Source: Desulfobacter hydrogenophilus (lineage in GTDB: Bacteria; Desulfobacterota; Desulfobacteria; Desulfobacterales; Desulfobacteraceae). From it: a stretch of DNA of 64,000 nt. Position numbers and translations under genes: made by a program. Positions 1 through 8,133 of the stretch are shown here, piece after piece (within the stretch, counting starts at the first letter, position 1; each line of letters starts with the position of its first letter). A model generated the notes under the pieces. That model was not told the DNA's origin. It saw only the letters and a list, made by a program, of their open reading frames with translations, and did not search any database. Location: NCBI RefSeq assembly GCF_004319545.1, contig NZ_CP036313.1, positions 3,474,501-3,538,500 on the forward strand. The letters are read 5' to 3'.

Positions 1-1
1 G

Positions 2-160
2 ATCTCTTCCACCTGCTGTCTGAAACAGTGTGATGACGGCCCTGTCATGGTAATTTATCCGGATAATATCTGGTATGGGCACGTGGAGAACGAAGAGGCC
101 ATTGACGCTATTTTAGATGCCATGGAAGACGGCGAGATTGCAGAGGACTACGTACTGTAA
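2..160 (+). CDS. C-terminal end of a (2Fe-2S) ferredoxin-like protein (5' end outside window)
   Basis: The window opens inside a reading frame that ends with TAA at 158-160. The visible 52 residues contain a CC-x3-C pattern followed by a DGPVMVIYPDNIWYG stretch and an acidic helix. This matches the C-terminal half of thioredoxin-fold 2Fe-2S ferredoxins often encoded in nif clusters. The stop codon shares its last A with the nifV start (TAATG), so the two genes are translationally coupled and probably in one nif operon. The N-terminus with the remaining cluster cysteines lies outside the window, so the family call rests on the tail and the neighbour. Confidence 0.65.
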   Translation: MSSTCCLKQCDDGPVMVIYPDNIWYGHVENEEAIDAILDAMEDGEIAEDYVL

Positions 161-1305
161 TGAAAACCCATGATGTGCGGGTCTGGATGGTAGACACCAC
201 CCTTCGGGACGGGGAACAGGCCCCGGGTGTCTTTTTCAGGCCCCTGGAAAAACTGACCATTGCACGTCAGCTTGCCGAATGCGGGGTTGACGAGATTGAA
301 GTGGGCATCCCTGCCATGGGCGAGTTTGCATGCCGGGAAATTAAAGCCATTGCCCAGCTGAACCTGTCCAGCATGCTCACCTGCTGGTGCAGGGCGGTCA
401 AAAAAGATATTGAACTGGCCGTGGGCTGCAACACCCCCGGGGTGCATATCAGTTTTCCCACGTCATCCATTCTGCTCAAGACCTTTGAAAAAAATGAGAA
501 TTGGGTGCTTGAGACCCTGGATGACACCGTTCGGTTCGCAAGACACTATTTTGACCAGGTATCCGTGGGCGCCCAGGATGCCACCCGCACAGACATGGAT
601 TTTCTTTTACGGTTCTGCCAGGCAGCCATCGGATTAGGTGTTCACCGGGTGCGGCTTGCCGATACCGTGGGCATGATCACCCCGTCCGCACTCATGGATA
701 TGGTGGAAACCCTTTTAATCCGGCTGCCCGGGCTGGCCCTTGAATTTCACGGACACAACGATCTTGGCATGGCCACGGCCAATGCCGTGTCTGCCGTGGA
801 TGCCGGCGCCAAGGCCATCAGTGTCACGGTGAACGGACTTGGGGAGCGGGCAGGCAATGCCCGCCTTGAAGAAGCGGCCATGGCCCTGTTCGGTATTGGT
901 GCCAAAAAAAGTAATATGCGCCTGTCAGGGCTTACCCGGCTATGCAATACAGTGGCAAGATTTTCAGGACAGCAGATCCATGCGGCCAAACCCATTGTGG
1001 GGTCCAGGATTTTTTCCCATGAGTCCGGCATCCACTGTGCCGGCCTGTTGAAAGATACACGATCCTATGAATTATATGATCCCAAACAGGTGGGCAGGAG
1101 TAACCCAAGACAGATGGTTTTAGGGGTGCACTCCGGCTCGGCCGCCATAAAATATGCCCTGGCCCACCGCAATATCAACATTGATGCAGATGCCGCCCAA
1201 CGGTTGCTGCCCCAGGTCCGGGCTGCGGCTGCCGCAGGAAACAAGCCCGTAACCCCGGAGCTGCTGGAGTCCATCTATCGCAGGACTTTGTGCATCGGGC
1301 ATTAG
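160..1305 (+). CDS. nifV: Homocitrate synthase NifV
   Basis: Condenses acetyl-CoA with 2-oxoglutarate to homocitrate, the organic ligand of the nitrogenase FeMo-cofactor. The 381-residue protein is a complete HMGL-like TIM barrel. It has the DTTLRDGEQAPG metal/substrate motif at residues 12-23, the HGHND metal-binding motif at 197-201 and NGLGERAGN at 225-233. The length fits NifV, which lacks the regulatory domain of leucine-type isopropylmalate synthases. Start codon ATG overlaps the ferredoxin stop by one base. Isopropylmalate or citramalate synthase are the alternatives, but length and the nif-type ferredoxin favour NifV. Confidence 0.9.
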   Translation: MKTHDVRVWMVDTTLRDGEQAPGVFFRPLEKLTIARQLAECGVDEIEVGIPAMGEFACREIKAIAQLNLSSMLTCWCRAVKKDIELAVGCNTPGVHISFPTSSILLKTFEKNENWVLETLDDTVRFARHYFDQVSVGAQDATRTDMDFLLRFCQAAIGLGVHRVRLADTVGMITPSALMDMVETLLIRLPGLALEFHGHNDLGMATANAVSAVDAGAKAISVTVNGLGERAGNARLEEAAMALFGIGAKKSNMRLSGLTRLCNTVARFSGQQIHAAKPIVGSRIFSHESGIHCAGLLKDTRSYELYDPKQVGRSNPRQMVLGVHSGSAAIKYALAHRNINIDADAAQRLLPQVRAAAAAGNKPVTPELLESIYRRTLCIGH

Positions 1306-1337
1306 AAATTATTAAGATGATGTCCTCGCTGGTATCC

Positions 1338-1376
1338 TAAAAAAAACAGCAGGGCTTTTTTCAAAGATCCCTGCTG
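1338..1376 (-). terminator. Rho-independent terminator of the PEP-CTERM gene
   Basis: CAGCAGGG (1347-1354) pairs with CCCTGCTG (1369-1376). Read on the minus strand, the hairpin is followed by a run of T (complement of the A-run at 1339-1346). It lies 25 bases past the stop of the 1402-2136 gene. It may also block read-through from nifV. Confidence 0.8.
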
Positions 1377-1401
1377 CTTATAAATTAAAATCTAAGTTCG
1401 T

Positions 1402-2136
1402 TTAAATCATTCTTCTGGTAATACCTGCAATTCCGATAAGGCCAAATCCAAAGAGAAGCATTGTTGCAGGTTCCGGGTTCTGGATAGTTGAAAAATCATC
1501 TAAGCCAAAGCCGTCACTTTGTGATGTTGTTGCCCAGGAAAGCGTGGAAAGGACTTCATCGTCGGCCCATGAAATACCAACAAAAAAACTTGTCTTATTC
1601 GCTTGATGAGAAAACTTGTAATTATTATTGGCATCATTGTTTACAAACATAGTGGTCGTATTATAATCAGCTGGGTCCTGGATATAAAAAAATAAGTTTG
1701 TCAATGACGTATCTGTAAGCGTCAATGTGAGCAGCGTAATATCTCCGGAGTCTAACCATTGACTTGCGCCTTCACTTGTTGTCATATTGTTGCGGTACCA
1801 GTCAGAGTCTCTGTCCTGAATAGAAAAATAAGCTTCATCAGACTTATGAGACCCCTTGAGGTTATTCTGAATATTATATGAAGAGGCCCCTTTGCCGATT
1901 TCGCCTCCAGCAGTGAATGTCCCCACGCCTGTATCTCTTTTTTCGGTATACCACCCCGCATCAATGTCTTCAAAATCCTCTAAAACATGAACAGAACCGT
2001 GTTGATCCCCAATCCAACCATTGATCATCGAGATGTTTTCATTCTTAACTTCCCAAACATCAATGGTCATGGCAAATGCAGGCGTTCCACCCACAACAAA
2101 AAAACAAATACATAAAAATAACATCAACTTCTTCAT
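1402..2136 (-). CDS. PEP-CTERM sorting-domain protein, exported
   Basis: A 244-residue secreted protein of unknown specific role. It has an N-terminal signal peptide (KKLMLFLCICFFVVGG...AFA). The C-terminus is a textbook PEP-CTERM tail: the NPEPAT motif, a hydrophobic helix (MLLFGFGLIGIAGI) and a basic RR-containing end, which direct processing by an exosortase and surface or matrix anchoring. The middle is rich in D, N, T and S, as expected for an extracellular beta-rich domain. A GAGGAA ribosome site lies 8 bases before the ATG. No exosortase gene is in the window. It is monocistronic with its own terminator. Confidence 0.85.
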   Translation of the reverse strand: MKKLMLFLCICFFVVGGTPAFAMTIDVWEVKNENISMINGWIGDQHGSVHVLEDFEDIDAGWYTEKRDTGVGTFTAGGEIGKGASSYNIQNNLKGSHKSDEAYFSIQDRDSDWYRNNMTTSEGASQWLDSGDITLLTLTLTDTSLTNLFFYIQDPADYNTTTMFVNNDANNNYKFSHQANKTSFFVGISWADDEVLSTLSWATTSQSDGFGLDDFSTIQNPEPATMLLFGFGLIGIAGITRRMI

Positions 2137-2715
2137 TTAAAATTCCTCTTATAATTAGCCGTGGTAATCTAACGATCTCCTATGGTGCATGTTGCTTTTT
2201 CGAGCCAGGCAAAGTTTTTTTGTCGACTGAATTTATTATCAGCAATATCTATACCCACAGATAAAAACTATATTATAGTTTTCTAACTATTTGATTTTAA
2301 TTATGATGTTTATGGTATAAGCCCGTATAAAAAATAATAAATTTTATTTAATTTAATTTTATGTATTTTATGTAATAAGGAGTGTGAACTTAATATGATA
2401 ATTTTTATGGTATTTTTTACATATAAAATTTTCATGTCACCCAGCCCTGGCAATTTTGATTTAAGTCTTGCCCTGCCGAGTTTCCGCGAATACCTCGGCC
2501 CTGGATATTGATGATATCCGGGCATCGGGGATGGTCAGGTTTCCATCCCATGTCGAAGATCATCACGGGAAAAATTAGCGTAATTTTTTGTTTCCTTTTT
2601 ATGCCGGAATCTATTGGAAATGAGTGGGAAATTCTTCTATACGTGGTTGATTTTTTTATTGTGGGCTTTATATTCTTTTTGCGAGAATCTATAAATTTTC
2701 AGTGAGGGAGAAAAT
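2137..2715. other. Intergenic region with three adjacent hairpins
   Basis: This 579-base AT-rich stretch separates the divergent PEP-CTERM and htpX genes. A GC-richer island (about 2440-2570) holds three hairpins in a row: CCGAG/CTCGG (2476-2498), GGATAT/ATATCC (2503-2519) and GGGATGG/CCATCCC (2528-2549). It could be a structured leader, a terminator cluster or a decayed coding fragment; one frame reads LDIDDIRASGMVRFPSHVED. No gene could be supported. Confidence 0.35.
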
Positions 2716-3666
2716 ATGGCAAATCAATTTAAGACCGGTATGCTGCTGATTATGATGACCAGTTTGTTTCTGGTGCTTGGATATCTTCTAGGCGGACAGA
2801 CTGGCATGTTCATTGCCTTGATTTTTGCCGGTGTCATGAATATCTCAAGTTATTGGTATTCGGATAAGATTGTTTTAAAAATGTACCGGGCCCAGCCTCT
2901 GGAGCGGTCCCAGGCCCCGGGGCTGTTTGATACCGTGGACCGTCTTGCCCGCCAGGCCGGTTTGCCCATGCCCAAGGTTTATCTTATTCCCGAATCAGCG
3001 CCCAATGCATTTGCCACGGGCCGGAACCCGGAGCATGCTGTGGTCGCCGTGACCCAGGGATTGATGAACATGATGAATCAGGAGGAGCTTGAAGGGGTGC
3101 TGGCCCATGAATTGGGCCATGTAAAAAATCGGGATATTCTTATTTCTACCATTGTGGCCACCCTGGCCGGAGCCATCATGTGGATTGCCTCCATTGCCAG
3201 GTTTTCAGCCTTTTTCGGCGGTTCGGATGATGACGACGGCGGCCTTGGAATCATTGGCGTGCTTGTGGTCTCTATGGTAGCGCCCATTGCCGCGATGATC
3301 GTTCAGATGGCCGTGTCCAGATCCAGGGAATACCTGGCAGATGCCACCGCTGCAAGCATTACCGGAAATCCTAACGGCCTGGCATCAGCGTTGTCAAAGC
3401 TGGGGGGCTTCAGCCGCAGCCGGGACCATATTGATGCCAGCCCTGCAACCGCACATATGTTTATCGTTAATCCTTTGACCGGAAAGCAGATGATGAATCT
3501 GTTCTCCACCCATCCGCCCATTGAAGAGCGTGTGGCACGGCTTGTGGGATCGCGGCCGCCTAGTGGACATTTTTCCGGCAATTCCCGCCAGGAAAACGAA
3601 AACGCCCATTCCGCCGGAACAACCATGGAAGATCAGAGTCGGTCATTCTGGGACAACTTGTCCTGA
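2716..3666 (+). CDS. htpX: Membrane zinc metalloprotease HtpX (M48B)
   Basis: Inner-membrane protease that degrades misfolded membrane proteins, with its active site on the cytoplasmic side. The 316-residue protein begins with two membrane segments (about 7-27 and 31-48). The zinc motif HELGH is at 131-135, and the third ligand glutamate is in SREYLADA (E205). Two more hydrophobic segments follow (about 142-162 and 178-198). The STHPPIEERVARL stretch near the C-terminus is typical of the family. A GGGAGAA ribosome site precedes the ATG. The C-terminal 35 residues are polar and variable. Confidence 0.93.
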   Translation: MANQFKTGMLLIMMTSLFLVLGYLLGGQTGMFIALIFAGVMNISSYWYSDKIVLKMYRAQPLERSQAPGLFDTVDRLARQAGLPMPKVYLIPESAPNAFATGRNPEHAVVAVTQGLMNMMNQEELEGVLAHELGHVKNRDILISTIVATLAGAIMWIASIARFSAFFGGSDDDDGGLGIIGVLVVSMVAPIAAMIVQMAVSRSREYLADATAASITGNPNGLASALSKLGGFSRSRDHIDASPATAHMFIVNPLTGKQMMNLFSTHPPIEERVARLVGSRPPSGHFSGNSRQENENAHSAGTTMEDQSRSFWDNLS

Positions 3667-3794
3667 TAAAAAGGCTTTTCGGTTGTAGTTTGTGCCCAGG
3701 ACAGGGGTGTCCAGGAACAGATTGATACTGGTCAAGAAAAAGGCTGGATCGCATTTCGGGAGCTGGCGCCGTCTACCTGTAAGAAGGAGATGTA

Positions 3795-4934
3795 ATGGTA
3801 TTTGCACTGAAAGATATTTTAAGGCTCCAGGTTGCGCCGGCTCTTGAGTGTACCGAACCTGTGGCCGTTGATCCGGCCTCTGCTGCGGTCGCTTCCCTCA
3901 TTGACGAGAGGCCTTTTAAATCCATTGAAGCCTGGGTAGACCCTAATATTTATAAAATGGGATGGCGGTGACCATCCCCGGCTTCAACAACCTTTGCGGT
4001 TTGGATAAGGCTGCCGCTTTAGGCGCGTTCGGAGGTTATCCCAAACTGACTCTGGAAGTGTTGGAATCAGTTTCTGAACAAGCCCTGGATCAGGTTGTTG
4101 CCTTTTGTTTGAATCCCTCGGTGCCGGTTCACCTGCTTGAAAATGTCCAGGCATCTGTGTGCGGGTGCGCATTACAGCCGGCGACCGGCAGGCAGAAGCG
4201 GAAATCAGGGATTTCCACGACCAGATTATCCGGCTGACCTTGGATGGAAAAGACCTTGAAGCCCATCCTTTGCTGTTTAATGTTCTTCAAGACAAAGAAC
4301 CTGACCGGGCCAATGTGGAAGAATGGATCAAGGGCCTGATCTTAAATGAACTTGTGTGGCCCTTGTGGATCAGCTGGATGATGAGGATCGAAAATTTTTC
4401 AAAGAGGGGGGGGGGATGTCAATATGCAGCTGGCTGATCACGGACTGAAATACGGATCTGGACTCGGTATTGGCAAGGCCTTTGAACGGTTGCTTCGGCA
4501 GAATCTTATCCGTCAGGACGTGGTGCTTGCGGCCCGCATGCTGGCATCCGCAGCAGCTGATGCCAGAATGGCCGGGGTAAACCTGCCGGCAATGGGGTCA
4601 GCCGGCAGCAGAAACTATGGATTGACAGCTGGGCGGAACCACCCATCACATTGCCGGGGCCATCACCAACCTCATTGGAGATTTGACCGGGGTCATTTGT
4701 GATGGTGCCAAACCCGGATGTGCCTTGAAATTGGCCACGGCCGCCGGAATAGCCTTTCAATCAGCCCTTTTCGCCCTCCAGGGGGTCCGGGTCCAAGCCA
4801 CCGATGGTATCCCCTGAGTATCCCCGGAAAAAACAATGCAAAACATCGGCACTCTGTCCCGGGAAGGCATGATCGAAACAGACCGTACCATCCTGAAAAT
4901 CATGATTGAAAAAAAATTTACTGCAAAAGAGTGA
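3795..4934 (+). pseudogene. Decayed UPF0597 / L-cysteine desulfidase-like gene
   Basis: Fragments in all three forward frames together read as an almost full UPF0597 family protein (L-cysteine desulfidase/serine dehydratase-like, CyuA/YhaM type). The pieces are LRLQVAPALECTEPVAV, then MAVTIPGFNNLCGLDKAAALGAFGG, then RITAGDRQAEAEIRDFH, then DHGLKYGSGLGIGKAFERLL, then IAGAITNLIGDLTGVICDGA, and finally MQNIGTLSREGMIETDRTI. Frame changes fall near 3957, 4155, 4405 (in a G homopolymer) and 4620. About 60-70 residues holding the conserved Cys-rich segment are deleted after 4620, and a TGA interrupts the end near 4817. The original ATG keeps an AAGGAG site (3784-3789). The gene is clearly inactive. 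Confidence 0.85.
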
Positions 4935-5086
4935 TCACGGATAGAGCCGGAATCACTCGGATCAGTTATGTTTATTTTGTCCTTTAGATAATTTTGAATC
5001 AAATTGTTCTTTGTAAATGCTTCTGCCTTGGCCACGGAGCTGAACAGTGTAGCAGGAAAAAAACATAGGAACGAACAGGCTGATGT

Positions 5087-5566
5087 TCAGACTGATCCTG
5101 CGGGTGGGGAAATTTTAAAATATTTGGAATCCGAGTGAAGCATGATATGGGTTTCAATGGCCTCTATGCCTTCAATGTTTCTCAATTCCTCTTCAAATAT
5201 AAAAACATTGAGGTCCTTGATTGAATCGACCAGTACCTCAACAAAAATATCATATTTCCCCGAGGTGACCCATACGGCGTTGACATTGGGCAAGGCCATG
5301 ATTTTCTTGGCGGCCCCGGCATGTCGGCTGCGCTTTAAGTTTATGCCGAGAATTGCCGCGACCTTATTGGACATGGCAAATGGGTTGACCCGGGCTTCAA
5401 GCTTGAGAACGCCTTGCTGGGTAAGCCGGTTGACCCGGTTGCTCACCGTGCCTTCGGCCACGCCCAGCTTTTTTGCAATACTTTTATACGATTTACGGGC
5501 ATCTTTTTGAAGTGCCAGTATAATCTGAATTTCAAGTTCATCCAGGCTCCCGCCTACCAATGTCAT
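5087..5566 (-). CDS. Lrp/AsnC family transcriptional regulator
   Basis: A 159-residue feast/famine-type regulator. The N-terminal winged HTH (LDELEIQIILALQKDARKSY... VAEGTVSNRVNRL) is followed by a RAM ligand-binding domain (VNAVWVTSGKYDIFVEVLV and IEAIETHIML). The frame is open 43 codons further upstream, but the ATG at 5566 is preceded by AAGGAG at a spacing of 10, and the extra N-terminus is not family-like, so the shorter start is chosen. It lies next to the decayed cysteine desulfidase-like gene. Lrp-type regulators often control such amino acid catabolic genes, but that link is inference. Confidence 0.88.
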   Translation of the reverse strand: MTLVGGSLDELEIQIILALQKDARKSYKSIAKKLGVAEGTVSNRVNRLTQQGVLKLEARVNPFAMSNKVAAILGINLKRSRHAGAAKKIMALPNVNAVWVTSGKYDIFVEVLVDSIKDLNVFIFEEELRNIEGIEAIETHIMLHSDSKYFKISPPAGSV

Positions 5567-5997
5567 GATATTGTCGCTCCTTAGCAGCATGTTGAGAATC
5601 CTTAATTTAGTGTCTGAACGAAAATTTTCGGTTTTCGGTCGAGAACTATCTATATAATAAAAACACTGGTCATGATCAAGACGCGTGTTTTTCAACTGCT
5701 TCAGGGTTTATGTCTGATTTTTTTACATTCTGGAAAGATAATTGGCAAAGCGTTAAGAATTTTCAAACCAATTTGACGGGGCAATCACTCCCGATGCCCT
5801 GCGTGCCAAGGGGATAGGGTTGCAGGTATGATGAGGGCATAAAAGATGCATTTTATAGAAATAGAAGATATGAAACCCCGGTTAAAGCCGGGCTTAAAGT
5901 TTTAATATTTGTTGTGGACAATGGCTTTACCGATCCAGGCCGGTCCGTGACAGTTCTTATGGCTGAACTATTAAAAAGAGTGAAGGAGAAGATGTCC
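5567..5997. other. Divergent promoter region between the Lrp gene and glgA copy 1
   Basis: AT-rich intergenic DNA between divergent genes. It holds one hairpin, CCCGG/CCGGG at 5877-5892, followed by an A/T-rich stretch with a short T run. The structure could be an attenuator-like leader of glgA copy 1 or a weak terminator. Nothing else was recognised. Confidence 0.3.
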
Positions 5998-7503
5998 ATG
6001 CCTGATAGACCAAGAATTCTTATTGTTACCCCGGAAGTGACTTATCTGCCGGAAGAAATGGGGTCATGCGCAGGCTATTCTGCTAAGGCCGGTGGTTTGG
6101 CCGATGTCTCAGCAGCCTTGATCAGTGCTTTGTTTGATTTGAACTGCGATGTTCATGTCGCTATTCCTGATTATCGTTCCATCTATCATGATTATTCCAC
6201 CGAAAAGCATGACCGGGAGGTGGAAAAGATTCGGCAATGCCTGAACGAGGAACGGATTCATTTTGCAGTGGATCGGGCCTTTCTTTATAAAGAAAAAGTA
6301 TATTCCAGTAGCTCAAATAAAAATTTGAAGGTCTCTTTGGCCTTTCAGCGGGAGGTGATCAACAATATTATCCCCAGGGTAAAGCCGGACATTATCCACT
6401 GCAATGATTGGATGACAGGCCTGATTCCGGCCATGGCACGGCAGTATGAAATCCCCTGCCTGTTTTCTATCCACAATATTCATACTATGACCTCCACCCT
6501 GGCTGAGATAGAGGACCGGGGAATTGATGCGGCTTCCTTCTGGCAAAGGCTTTATTTTGAACGGCCGCCTGAAAGTTATGCCGAAAGCCGGGGATTTAAC
6601 CGGGTGGATTTTCTTTGCTCGGGTGTGTTTTCAGCCCATTATGTTAATACGGTCAGTCCGGCATTTTTGCAGGAGATCGTTGAAAATCGACATCCTTTTG
6701 TGGAACCCGGGCTTCGGACCGAACTTACCCACAAATGGGAGGCTGGCTGTGCTACCGGTATTTTGAATGCACCGGAACCGGAATTGAACCCGGCAGTGGA
6801 TGAAATGATCCGGTTCAATTACGGGCCGAAAAATCATCGGGGGATGAAACAGAAAAACAAGGCAGTTATCCAGAAAATGGTTGGCCTTGAACAAAATCCC
6901 GATGCCCCTTTGTTTTTCTGGCCTTCTCGCCTGGACCCGGTCCAAAAAGGTTGCCAGCTGTTGGCCCAGATTATGTACGAGACCATATCACGCTACTGGG
7001 AGTCCGGGATTCAGATTGTCTCCGTGGCAGACGGAGAATATTATAAGCACTTTAAAGATATTGCCATGTTCCACGATTTAAGGCATCGAATAGGCATTGT
7101 GAGGTTTGACGAGCAAATTTCCCACCAGGCCTTTGCCGGAAGTGATTTTGTTTTCATGCCCTCTTCCTTTGAGCCCTGTGGCCTTCCACAGATCATCGGG
7201 GCCATTTACGGTACCCTGCCCATTGTATTTGACACCGGCGGTCTGCATGACACGGTAAGGCCGCTTGACCTGGAAAACTCGAGCGGTAACGGTTTTGTTT
7301 TTACCGTATATGACACCCATGGACTGAGATGGGCGGTGGAACGGGCCATGGACTTTTTTGCCCTTGATCCGGATGAAAGAGAAGTTCAGATTCGGCGGAT
7401 CATGATTGAATCCGTCACGAAATTCAACCACAGCCGTTGTGCTGAAAGCTATATTGAACTATATGAAAAAATGATTAAAAGGCCTTTCATTGTAGGGCCT
7501 TGA
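5998..7503 (+). CDS. glgA: Glycogen/starch synthase GlgA, copy 1
   Basis: GT5 glycosyltransferase that extends alpha-1,4-glucan from a nucleotide-glucose donor in the cytoplasm. The 501-residue protein has the KAGGL donor/acceptor loop at residues 30-34. The GT-B C-terminal half carries WPSRLDPVQKG and the PSSFEPCGLPQ...GTLPIVFDTGGL signature. The ATG at 5998 has AAGGAG at a spacing of 9; an ATG at 5992 and one at 5914 are less well placed. It is clearly diverged from the two nearly identical copies at 12.6 kb and 45.4 kb. It heads a plus-strand set with a CBM48 protein and glycogen phosphorylase. Confidence 0.93.
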   Translation: MPDRPRILIVTPEVTYLPEEMGSCAGYSAKAGGLADVSAALISALFDLNCDVHVAIPDYRSIYHDYSTEKHDREVEKIRQCLNEERIHFAVDRAFLYKEKVYSSSSNKNLKVSLAFQREVINNIIPRVKPDIIHCNDWMTGLIPAMARQYEIPCLFSIHNIHTMTSTLAEIEDRGIDAASFWQRLYFERPPESYAESRGFNRVDFLCSGVFSAHYVNTVSPAFLQEIVENRHPFVEPGLRTELTHKWEAGCATGILNAPEPELNPAVDEMIRFNYGPKNHRGMKQKNKAVIQKMVGLEQNPDAPLFFWPSRLDPVQKGCQLLAQIMYETISRYWESGIQIVSVADGEYYKHFKDIAMFHDLRHRIGIVRFDEQISHQAFAGSDFVFMPSSFEPCGLPQIIGAIYGTLPIVFDTGGLHDTVRPLDLENSSGNGFVFTVYDTHGLRWAVERAMDFFALDPDEREVQIRRIMIESVTKFNHSRCAESYIELYEKMIKRPFIVGP

Positions 7504-7781
7504 ATGGATACTGGCCGTCAACCTGGCGATTGTGGGGAATTGACAGGGCCTTTTAAATTGAATTTTTAACGTTCCTTGTCAAACTCCCTTACACCAGGCG
7601 TTAAGATCGTCTACGTTTAGAAATTTCTTCGCAATTGACACAAATCTGCAGGCAAATGACATGTGATGCCCTGGGGATTTGAACAAGATATTGACACCTC
7701 GAGCTTAAAAAATTAAAATAAATACGTTGGCTTAGCTTCCTTGTTTTCTATATCATATTAAAAACATTTTCGGAGGGCGTC
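7504..7781. other. Intergenic region, no gene seen
   Basis: A 278-base spacer between glgA copy 1 and the CBM48 gene. It has AT-rich promoter-like sequence near 7700-7760. No open frame, strong hairpin or repeat was recognised. Confidence 0.4.
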
Positions 7782-8087
7782 ATGTTCACAAAACAATACC
7801 TTAAAACCAAAGATGTGTGCCGGGTTAGATTTAAAATGCGGAAAAAAGTGATCGGCACGGCAGAAAAAGTTAATCTGGTTGGTGATTTTAACAATTGGGA
7901 TGAAAATGCCGGCGCCATGAAGAAACTCAAAAACGGGGATTTTTCTGCGGTCCTTGATCTTGAGTTGGAACAGTCTTATCAGTTTCGTTACCTGGTGGAT
8001 GATACCCGCTGGATCAATGATGAAAGCGCAGATATTTACCTGCCGTCTCCCTTTCACGGGGAAGAGAATTCGGTTATTACGATATAG
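7782..8087 (+). CDS. Small CBM48 (isoamylase N-terminal-type) glycogen-binding protein
   Basis: A 101-residue protein made almost entirely of one CBM48/AMPK-beta-like fold. Typical elements are KVNLVGDFNNWDE, then an MKKLKNGDFSAVLDL strand pair, then YQFRYLVDDTRWINDESAD. Such modules bind alpha-glucan chains and are normally attached to branching or debranching enzymes; here the module stands alone. A GGAGGGCGTC site precedes the ATG. It lies 46 bases upstream of glgP in the same direction, so it may recruit phosphorylase to glycogen. That role is inference. Confidence 0.85.
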   Translation: MFTKQYLKTKDVCRVRFKMRKKVIGTAEKVNLVGDFNNWDENAGAMKKLKNGDFSAVLDLELEQSYQFRYLVDDTRWINDESADIYLPSPFHGEENSVITI

Positions 8088-8133
8088 TGTTTCCAGCAAT
8101 TAAAGGCCTCTTGGGCCGGTATGGAGTCAACGC

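Noticed and set aside
148..527. Minus-strand open frames across nifV
   Set aside because: They are antisense to a complete, motif-rich gene and resemble no family.
2310..2705. Short frames in the 2.3-2.7 kb spacer
   Set aside because: AT-rich low-complexity translations with no ribosome site. The only protein-like piece (LDIDDIRASGMVRFPSHVED) is about 30 codons and too short to name.
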